This document shows positions 1 to 4,805 of a stretch of 6,267 nt of DNA, piece after piece. The stretch's first letter is position 1; each line of letters opens with the position of its first letter. The translations under genes and the position numbers were made by a program. The notes under the pieces are model-generated. The model did no database searches. It saw only the letters and a list, made by a program, of their open reading frames with translations, and was not told the origin of the DNA. The stretch spans positions 1-6,267 of the forward strand of contig JAJXUY010000100.1 of NCBI GenBank assembly GCA_021782525.1. Direction: 5' to 3'. Source of the stretch: Acidobacteriota bacterium. GTDB lineage: Bacteria; Acidobacteriota; Thermoanaerobaculia; Thermoanaerobaculales; Thermoanaerobaculaceae.

Positions 1-1436
1 GCGGAGTGGACCACCCCGAAGAACGAGAACAGGGCGAGGATCCCCAGGTAGAGCGCGGAGCGCTTCAGGCGGCGGTCGATCAGCTCGGCGAGGAACGCGC
101 CCCAGAGCATCGCGGTCAGGATGAAGCCGTTGCCGAGGGCCACCGTCACCAGCGCCTCGGGCAGCTCCTTGCCGGCGGCGGCGAGCAGCTGCACGAACCT
201 GTCGGGCGGGATGAACGTGCCGTACTTGATCGCGAGCAGGCGCGCCACGGTCGGGAAGTACGCGAACGCCACCGCCGGCGCGTGGCGCGCCGGGCACGCG
301 AGGAACGCCTGCACCATGATGTCGAGCGCGACGAAGATGAGGATCGGCGCCAGCACCCCGCGCGGGATGAGCTCGACGATGTAACCGACGTAGCCGAGGA
401 TGCCGCCGAGGCCGATGAAGGCGCCGGTGAGCACGGTGTAGCCGGCGCGCGCCCCCATCCCCTTGTACGCCGGCTGGCCGATGTACGGCGTCGACTGCGC
501 GACGCCGCCGCACACGCCGGCGACCAGCGTGGCGATCGCCTCGGTGAGCAGGATGTCGCGCGTCTTGAAGTCGTCGCCCGCCACCCGCGCGCTCTCGGTG
601 ACGTTGATGCCGCCGACCACGGTCAACAGCGCGAACGGCGCCGCCAGCGGCAGGTACTTCAGCGCCGCCACGAACCCCTTGACGAACAGCAGCGTCGGGA
701 CCGGGAAGCCGAAGTGGAGATCGGCGGCGGGGAGCGGCTTGTAGACGCCGCCGACCCAGCCGTGCGGCCCGAGCAGGTAGTAGAGCGCGGTGCCGATGGC
801 GATCGCGGCGAGCACGCCGGGAACGTTCTTCGGCAGCCGGATGCGCGCCACCAGGTTGTACAGGATCAGGCCGAGCGCCACCATGCCGACGAGCGGCATC
901 CCGAAGACGTCGAGCAGCGGCACGAAACCGATCAGGGCGAGCCCGATGCCGGCCAGCGAGCCGAGCAGCCCGGCCTGCGGCACCATCTTCTGCACCCACC
1001 CGCCGCAGAACGAGAGCACGAGCTTGATCACCCCGATCATGACCATCGTGGCCATGCCGATGTACCAGGTCATCATCGCGGCGTCGTGGGGCGCCATCCC
1101 CTGCGCCTTGAGCGACACGAACGCGGGGCCGAGCACCACGAGCGCGATCCCGATCGTCGAGGGCGTGTCGAGGCCGAGCGGCATCGCCGTGACCCGGGGG
1201 TTGCCCGTCTTGCGCGCCAGGCGGAACGCCATCCAGGTGTAGACGAGGTCGCCGAACAGCACGCCGAACGCGGTGCCGGGGAACATCTTCGTGTACACGA
1301 TGTCGGCCGGAAAGCCGAACGCGAAGACGAGGATCCCGGCCAGGAACGACAACACCGTCACGTTGTCGAACATCAGGCCGAAGAAGCCGTTGACATCGCC
1401 GATGGCGAACCATTCGTACCTGCGACTCTGGCTCAT
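1..1436 (-). CDS. NCS2-family nucleobase permease (xanthine/uracil/purine type), C-terminus cut by window edge
   Basis: Inner-membrane carrier, probably a proton-coupled importer of a purine or pyrimidine base; the substrate cannot be fixed from sequence. The readable 478 residues contain many hydrophobic segments separated by short polar loops, as expected of the 14-helix NCS2 fold. Recognisable stretches are the N-terminal MSQSRRYEWFAIGDVNGFFG, a NPRVTAMPLGLDTPS segment near residue 80-93, GGINVTESARVAGDDF near 275-290 (E281 is the candidate substrate/proton glutamate) and a QSTPYIGQPAYKGMGARAG loop near 314-332, comparable to the TM10 signature region of AzgA-like members. The ATG at 1436 is chosen because GGGGAG (minus strand, 1448-1443) precedes it at a good distance and the hydrophobic part begins directly after. 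The frame stays open to base 1, so the last helices are missing. It follows mqnD on the same strand after 144 bases and may have its own promoter. The family is clear; the substrate is inference. Confidence 0.9.
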   Translation of the reverse strand, partial: MSQSRRYEWFAIGDVNGFFGLMFDNVTVLSFLAGILVFAFGFPADIVYTKMFPGTAFGVLFGDLVYTWMAFRLARKTGNPRVTAMPLGLDTPSTIGIALVVLGPAFVSLKAQGMAPHDAAMMTWYIGMATMVMIGVIKLVLSFCGGWVQKMVPQAGLLGSLAGIGLALIGFVPLLDVFGMPLVGMVALGLILYNLVARIRLPKNVPGVLAAIAIGTALYYLLGPHGWVGGVYKPLPAADLHFGFPVPTLLFVKGFVAALKYLPLAAPFALLTVVGGINVTESARVAGDDFKTRDILLTEAIATLVAGVCGGVAQSTPYIGQPAYKGMGARAGYTVLTGAFIGLGGILGYVGYIVELIPRGVLAPILIFVALDIMVQAFLACPARHAPAVAFAYFPTVARLLAIKYGTFIPPDRFVQLLAAAGKELPEALVTVALGNGFILTAMLWGAFLAELIDRRLKRSALYLGILALFSFFGVVHS

Positions 1437-1442
1437 GGGTGT

Positions 1443-1448
1443 CTCCCC
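1443..1448 (-). promoter_or_regulatory. Ribosome binding site of the NCS2 permease
   Basis: GGGGAG on the minus strand lies six bases before the ATG at 1436. It decides the start of the permease gene, whose frame has no better-placed initiator. Confidence 0.6.
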
Positions 1449-1517
1449 GCGGGTGTGGGACCGTCCGGCGGGCCCGGCGCGCGCGGAGCGCGGGCGTGCA
1501 TGGAGCTGGGAACGGCT

Positions 1518-1533
1518 CGCCGGATCATCGGCG
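1518..1533. repeat. Inverted repeat in the mqnD-permease gap
   Basis: CGCCG-GATCAT-CGGCG, a 5-bp perfect stem with a 6-base loop; the flanking T1517 and A1534 extend it to 6 bp. It lies between mqnD and the permease, just downstream (in the direction of transcription) of an AT-richer patch at about 1534-1547. It could be an operator-like site, a leader hairpin, or chance in GC-rich DNA. Confidence 0.35.
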
Positions 1534-1534
1534 A

Positions 1535-1540
1535 ATAGTA
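1535..1540 (-). promoter_or_regulatory. Possible -10-like element ahead of the permease
   Basis: On the minus strand this reads TACTAT, four of six matches to TATAAT, in the only AT-richer patch of the intergenic region. There is no convincing -35 box at 16-18 bases upstream, so this is a weak suggestion that the permease has its own promoter. Confidence 0.2.
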
Positions 1541-1546
1541 GCAAGA

Positions 1547-1558
1547 ACCGCGCGCGGT
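1547..1558. terminator. Perfect 12-bp palindrome after mqnD, possible terminator or operator
   Basis: ACCGCGCGCGGT is its own reverse complement. It lies 22 bases past the mqnD stop and, on the minus strand, is followed by TTCTTGCTACTATT. A GC stem followed by a T-containing stretch resembles a weak intrinsic terminator, but the T tract is interrupted and a 12-base self-palindrome leaves little loop. A dimeric-regulator site is the alternative. Confidence 0.3.
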
Positions 1559-1580
1559 CCTGCGATCCGTTCGGGCCCGC

Positions 1581-2417
1581 TCAGGCGCGCACGAAGTCGG
1601 GGCGCGGCCGCCGCGGGATCAGGCCGGCCTCGTGGGCGCGACGGTAGAACAGCTCGACGCCGCGCCGGCCGCGCTCGCCGTAGTCGAGCGTGACCTCGTT
1701 GACGTACATCCCGACGAAGCGGTCGCCCTTGGCGTGATCCAGCCCGCGCCCGAACGCGAGGGCGTGCGCGAGCGCCTCCTCGCGGTGCTCGAGCGCCCAG
1801 CGGATCGAGGCCTCGAGCACCCCGGCGACCTGGCGCATCAGCGGCTCGCCGAGGTCGCGGCGGATCGCGTTGCCGCCGAGCGGCAGCGGCGTGCCGGTCT
1901 CCCCGGTCCACCACTCCCCGAGGTCGGCGACCTTGACGAACCCCTCGTCGGCGAACGTGAGCTGGCCCTCGTGGATGACCACGCCCGCGTCCGCCTCCCC
2001 CCGTCGCACGACGTCCATGACCGCGTCGAATGGGACGTCGGCGCACCGCGCGGCGGGCTGCCAGAGCTGCAGCGCGAGGCGGGCGGAGGTGAGCGCGCCC
2101 GGCGTCGCCACGGTCATGCCGGCGAGGTCCTCCCGCGCCAACGGCCGGCGCGCCAGCACGATCGGGCCGTAGCCGTCCCCGAGCGAGGCGCCGGAGTTGA
2201 GCAGGGCGTAGCGGTCGTCGAGGTACGCGAAGGCGTGCAGCGACACCGCCGTCACCTCGTACACGCCGTCCTTGGCCTTCTGGTTCAGCGTCTCGATGTC
2301 GGCCAGCGTCTCGGCGAAGCGCAGCCCGTCGGCCCCGACCTTGCCGTGCACGACGGCGTAGTGCATGAACGCGTCGTCGGCGTCCGGCGAGTGCGCGATG
2401 CGGATCAGTCGTGACAT
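1581..2417 (-). CDS. mqnD: 1,4-dihydroxy-6-naphthoate synthase (MqnD), futalosine menaquinone pathway
   Basis: Cytosolic enzyme that converts cyclic dehypoxanthine futalosine, made by MqnC, to 1,4-dihydroxy-6-naphthoate, the naphthoquinone precursor of menaquinone. The 278 residues match the usual MqnD length of about 270-285 and have the two-lobed periplasmic-binding-protein-like fold. Visible landmarks are HSPDADDAF at 9-17 (family SPxxxDxF), ADIETLNQKA near 39-48, the hinge region VATPGALTSARL near 103-114, VVIHEGQLTF at 146-155 with H149 at the place of the catalytic histidine described for the Thermus enzyme, LGEWWTGETGTPLPLGG near 166-182, and YVNEVTLDYGERG near 238-250. The ATG at 2417 is preferred over an in-frame ATG nine codons upstream, because the family motif begins a few residues after it and a G-run lies 4 bases before it. 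No signal peptide, so not an ABC transport binding protein. Stop TGA at 1581. It follows the B3/B4 gene by 33 bases. No other mqn gene is visible here, as is common where the pathway genes are scattered. Confidence 0.88.
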   Translation of the reverse strand: MSRLIRIAHSPDADDAFMHYAVVHGKVGADGLRFAETLADIETLNQKAKDGVYEVTAVSLHAFAYLDDRYALLNSGASLGDGYGPIVLARRPLAREDLAGMTVATPGALTSARLALQLWQPAARCADVPFDAVMDVVRRGEADAGVVIHEGQLTFADEGFVKVADLGEWWTGETGTPLPLGGNAIRRDLGEPLMRQVAGVLEASIRWALEHREEALAHALAFGRGLDHAKGDRFVGMYVNEVTLDYGERGRRGVELFYRRAHEAGLIPRRPRPDFVRA

Positions 2418-2421
2418 GGTG

Positions 2422-2427
2422 CCCCCC
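2422..2427 (-). promoter_or_regulatory. Putative ribosome binding site of mqnD
   Basis: A run of six G on the minus strand ends four bases before the ATG at 2417. It is not a canonical GGAGG but is the only purine run near this start, and it favours 2417 over the upstream in-frame ATG at 2444. Confidence 0.4.
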
Positions 2428-2450
2428 GGCCCGAACTCGGGCACGCGATT

Positions 2451-3125
2451 CTAGCCGACGCCCCCCGTCGTCCCGCTGGCCAGGAGCGCGGCGATCGGCG
2501 CGTCGGCGAGCAGTGCGGCGAGCGCGCCGGCCGCGCGCTCGGCTCCGACCGCCCCGGCCGGCAGGTAGGCGACGAGCCACGCGCGCCGGGTCTCGGGGCG
2601 CACCCGCACGCGCTCGGAGTCGGTGATCGGCGTCCCGAAAGGGCCGGCGGCGTCGGCGAGCAACGGCTTGCCGTCGAGCTCGTACGGCCCGCGCAGCGAG
2701 AGCATCGCCTCCCCCGGCGTTCCCGCCCTGAGCGTGAACGGGGGCGCGGCGGAGCCGGTCGCCATCACGCACGCCGGCACCACGAGCGCGAGCGACAGGC
2801 AGTTGTTGAGGTCCACCAGGGGATGGATCGCTGGCAGCTCCTCCCCCTTGAGCACGCGCCGCAGCAGCGCCTCCGACGACGGGCGGTGGCGGGTGGGATC
2901 GCAGCCCGCCTGCCGGAAGAGACGGCGCACCGCGGCCGCCGTTGGGTGCTCGGCCAGGCGGCCGAGGGTGTGGCTCGCCCGCACCTGCTCCGCCGCGTCC
3001 GCGCGCAGCGCAGCGACGCTTTCGCGCGCCCCGTCTCGCAGCTCGAGGTCCGCCCACCACAGCAGCCAGTCATCGAGCTGGTGCCGGACCGGCGGTGGGA
3101 ACGCCGTCGTCTCCTCGTCGACCAT
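2451..3125 (-). CDS. Free-standing B3/B4 tRNA-binding-domain protein (PheRS beta-like)
   Basis: A 224-residue soluble protein. It resembles the B3/B4 domain of the phenylalanyl-tRNA synthetase beta subunit, where that domain can hydrolyse mischarged Tyr-tRNA(Phe); stand-alone copies are widespread but their role is not settled. Visible features are an N-terminal helical part (residues 10-95, with HQLDDWLLWWADLELRDGAR at 15-34), the family core around IHPLVDLNNCLSLALVVPA at 100-118 (typical PLVDxNN), a strand-rich part with TLRAGTPGEAMLSLRG at 131-146, and a glycine-containing turn before PITDSERVRVRPETRRAWLVAY near 166-187. No class II synthetase catalytic motifs are present. The ATG at 3125 is chosen because GGGAGGGG lies two bases upstream and the frame before it would run into the neighbouring membrane-protein gene. 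It starts 25 bases after that gene and ends 33 bases before mqnD, so it is probably co-transcribed with both. The domain call is good; the function is open (tRNA editing or amino-acid-related hydrolysis are guesses). Confidence 0.75.
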   Translation of the reverse strand: MVDEETTAFPPPVRHQLDDWLLWWADLELRDGARESVAALRADAAEQVRASHTLGRLAEHPTAAAVRRLFRQAGCDPTRHRPSSEALLRRVLKGEELPAIHPLVDLNNCLSLALVVPACVMATGSAAPPFTLRAGTPGEAMLSLRGPYELDGKPLLADAAGPFGTPITDSERVRVRPETRRAWLVAYLPAGAVGAERAAGALAALLADAPIAALLASGTTGGVG

Positions 3126-3127
3126 CA

Positions 3128-3135
3128 CCCCTCCC
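3128..3135 (-). promoter_or_regulatory. Ribosome binding site of the B3/B4-domain gene
   Basis: Minus-strand GGGAGGGG ends two bases before the ATG at 3125, leaving about 4 bases from its GGGAGG core. It supports this start over a longer in-frame ATG at 3335, which lies inside the upstream gene. Confidence 0.6.
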
Positions 3136-3150
3136 GGCCGGCGCGCGGCC

Positions 3151-3513
3151 TCAGCCCCCGGGTCCGGCGTCGCCGTCCGACTCCATGTGGAAACGCCGCA
3201 GGACGTGGTGGAGAACCGGGGCGAGCATGACACCCGCGAGGACCAGGAAGACGACGCCCGCGAACAGGGCGTACAGGCCGGCCAGCCACTTCCCCGCGGT
3301 CGTGTGCAGCGGGTCGACCGGCCCCATGCCGCCAAGCAACATCGCGGCGTTGAGGAACGAGTCCGACCAGGCCAGCCCCTCGACCCAGTGGTAGATCGCC
3401 ATGCCGAGCGCGAGCGTCCCCGCGGCCAGCGGCAGCAGCGCGAACGCCCCCGAAACCATGTGCCGCGCCAGGTGCCACGGTCGATGGCGGAACCGAGTCG
3501 TGTCGGGGTCCAT
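3151..3513 (-). CDS. Small two-helix membrane protein with pore-loop-like layout, hypothetical
   Basis: A 120-residue inner-membrane protein of no firmly known function. A basic N-terminal tail (RFRHRPWHLARH, 7-18) is followed by a first hydrophobic helix at about 20-44 (SGAFALLPLAAGTLALGMAI), a re-entrant-looking segment at 45-75 with GLAWSDSFLNAAMLLGGMGP (46-65) and then VDPLHTTAGK, and a second helix at about 77-101 (LAGLYALFAGVVFLVLAGVM), ending in a histidine- and acid-containing tail. The order helix, W/SDSF short helix, glycine loop, Pro-Thr-Gly-Lys, helix is that of 2-TM potassium-channel pore modules (WxxxxxxTTVGYGDxxPxTxxG), but the TVGYG filter is absent. This likeness is by eye and needs profile confirmation. 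The ATG at 3513 has AGGGAGG four bases upstream (3524-3518). It lies 62 bases after the dehydrogenase-like gene and 25 before the B3/B4 gene. Gene reality is strong; the role is inference. Confidence 0.8.
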   Translation of the reverse strand: MDPDTTRFRHRPWHLARHMVSGAFALLPLAAGTLALGMAIYHWVEGLAWSDSFLNAAMLLGGMGPVDPLHTTAGKWLAGLYALFAGVVFLVLAGVMLAPVLHHVLRRFHMESDGDAGPGG

Positions 3514-3517
3514 CACG

Positions 3518-3524
3518 CCTCCCT
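3518..3524 (-). promoter_or_regulatory. Ribosome binding site of the two-helix membrane protein
   Basis: AGGGAGG on the minus strand, four bases before the ATG at 3513: a near-consensus Shine-Dalgarno site. It fixes the start although the same frame stays open far upstream through the preceding gene. Confidence 0.7.
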
Positions 3525-3525
3525 G

Positions 3526-3551
3526 GACGCCGCGGGCATCGGCGCCGCGTC
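3526..3551. repeat. Imperfect inverted repeat between the dehydrogenase-like and membrane-protein genes
   Basis: GACGC (3526-3530) and GCGTC (3547-3551) can pair, with a further interrupted CG/GC stem between them. It fills most of the 62-base gap not used by the ribosome binding site. No T tract follows, so it is not an obvious terminator; an mRNA-processing or stability hairpin inside the operon is possible, as is chance in GC-rich DNA. Confidence 0.2.
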
Positions 3552-3575
3552 TGGAACGAGCGCCGCCCGCGCGCC

Positions 3576-4805
3576 CTACGTCCACAGCAGGCCCAACCCC
3601 CGCGCCTGCGCCAGCAGCCGCGCGTGCAGCCCGGCCAGGGCGGTCCACACCTCGTCCGCCATCGGGCGGGCGGTCGGGTACAGCCCTTCCTTCAGGCGCG
3701 CCGGCGCGCCGAAGTAGATCGCGTCCGTGAACACGCTCGCCAGCGCCTCGCGTCCGGCGAGCAGCGGCGGCAGCATCAGCCCGACCGACGACACGCCGGG
3801 GCCGACGTACGGCAGGTGGCCGAGCTCGCGCACCTTGAAGTTGCACTCTCGCGCCGCCCGGCTCAACCGCGCCGAGCGGTCCCGGTCCGGCGCCGCGACG
3901 TCGTCGAAAGCGACCACCTCGGTGCTGTGCGGCCCGTACACCGCGCCTCGGCGCGCGACCGTCTCGCCCCAGCCGCGCCGGCGGGCGGCCGCCAGGGCCC
4001 GCGCCCACATCACGCCGAGGCCCAGCCCGGCGATCCTCTCCGGCGCGATCCCCTCGCCCGCGAAGCGCCCCTCGCCGTCCGAGTTGCCGTCGAAGAACGC
4101 CGCCTGGGCCAGCCACTCGACCGGGTCGGAAACGATCAGGACCAGGCCCGAGTACGCCGCGCGCCGCGCCTCGGCGAGGAAACCGCGCAGGATCGCGCGG
4201 TTCGGCGTCAGCTGCACCAGCCGCACCTCGCCGGAGGTGCCGAGCGGCGGCACCCCTCTGGTCGCGGCGAACAGGAAGGCGTCGCACCTCCGGAAGATCT
4301 CCTCCGGCGTGCCCGTCCGCACGAGCGGCAGTTCGCCGGAACCGCGCCAGCGCGCGATCGAGCCGAGCTCGAGCAGCCAGCGCTGCTGGTTCGCGGCGTC
4401 GACGTCGTGGATCACCAGCTCGCGGATCCCCGACACGCGGCTCGGCGCGGCGGCCAGCGCCGTCGCGGCGACGCCCCCGACCCGCCCGAGCCCGGCGAGA
4501 CCGACCGACCAACCGCGTTTGCGGGTCGGCTCGGCGAGCCGGGCGAGCCCGCTCACGACGCCAGGAACTCCCGCGAGGTAGGTCCATGACCCCCGCGACC
4601 GGGGCCGCCGCCGCAGCGCCTCGAGCCCGAGGCCGGGCCGGTACCACGGCGGCGCGACCCATGGCTCCCGCCGGGGATCTCCCGGCCGCGGCGCGAGCAC
4701 CAGCTCCGGTTCGGGGAGCGACCGCCGCCGCGGGCCCCAGCCGAGACGCTCGGCGGTGACGGCGTCGTCCGCCACGGCGGCGCGCCCCTGGCCGAACAGC
4801 TTCAT
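3576..4805 (-). CDS. Divergent lactate/malate dehydrogenase-fold protein with N-terminal extension
   Basis: A 409-residue cytosolic protein with an NAD(P)-binding Rossmann domain starting only at about residue 99: GLAGLGRVGGVAATAL at 102-117 (GxGxxG) and a strand ending VIHDVD (131-136) that would hold the ribose-binding acid. Later landmarks fit the 2-hydroxyacid LDH/MDH superfamily in order: GEVRL at 192-196 (family GExRLdL, with substrate arginine R195), VSDPVEW at 225-231 (family SNPVD), VMWAR at 265-269 (family LDxAR; R269 kept, catalytic Asp replaced by M266) and GPHSTEV at 291-297 (family GEHGDS; H293 kept). The retained arginines and histidine suggest substrate binding, but without the Asp-His pair a normal LDH or MDH reaction is doubtful. 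About 100 residues rich in Arg/Pro precede the fold; typical LDH/MDH have almost none. The ATG at 4805 overlaps the previous stop as ATGA and has GGGAGGGAG upstream; the frame is open beyond this but only as shadow. The substrate is unknown; other Rossmann oxidoreductases are possible. Confidence 0.75.
   Translation of the reverse strand: MKLFGQGRAAVADDAVTAERLGWGPRRRSLPEPELVLAPRPGDPRREPWVAPPWYRPGLGLEALRRRPRSRGSWTYLAGVPGVVSGLARLAEPTRKRGWSVGLAGLGRVGGVAATALAAAPSRVSGIRELVIHDVDAANQQRWLLELGSIARWRGSGELPLVRTGTPEEIFRRCDAFLFAATRGVPPLGTSGEVRLVQLTPNRAILRGFLAEARRAAYSGLVLIVSDPVEWLAQAAFFDGNSDGEGRFAGEGIAPERIAGLGLGVMWARALAAARRRGWGETVARRGAVYGPHSTEVVAFDDVAAPDRDRSARLSRAARECNFKVRELGHLPYVGPGVSSVGLMLPPLLAGREALASVFTDAIYFGAPARLKEGLYPTARPMADEVWTALAGLHARLLAQARGLGLLWT

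Noticed and set aside
1472..1495. GCCCG/CGGGC inverted repeat upstream of the permease as a terminator
   Set aside because: Only a 5-bp stem with a 14-base GC-rich interior and no T tract; such pairs are expected by chance at this base composition.
6..1538. 510-codon open frame on the plus strand, opposite the permease
   Set aside because: Its translation is a run of Arg, Glu, His, Asp and Gln with no domain, as expected from the complement of a GC-rich membrane-protein gene. The minus strand here encodes a clear NCS2 permease.
1581..2417. MqnD read as an ABC-transporter substrate-binding protein
   Set aside because: The fold is shared, but there is no signal peptide or lipobox, and the SPxxxDxF, IHE and WWxxTGxPLPLG motifs are those of MqnD.
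1525..3060. 511-codon minus-strand frame overlapping mqnD and the B3/B4 gene
   Set aside because: Extremely Arg/Ala/Gly-rich, no recognisable motifs, and it runs out of frame with two well-supported genes.
2451..3335. Longer version of the B3/B4 protein starting at 3335
   Set aside because: The extra 70 residues read through the membrane-protein gene in another frame and are Ser/Arg/Cys-rich without family similarity.
2623..3717. 364-codon plus-strand frame and the other plus-strand frames opposite genes 2451-6267
   Set aside because: All are antisense shadows with biased composition and no domains; a long stop-free complement is normal in DNA this GC-rich.
3151..4662. 503-codon minus-strand frame extending the small membrane protein upstream
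   Set aside because: The extension lies out of frame inside the LDH-fold gene and is Arg/Ala/Gly-rich; the near-consensus ribosome binding site marks 3513 as the start.
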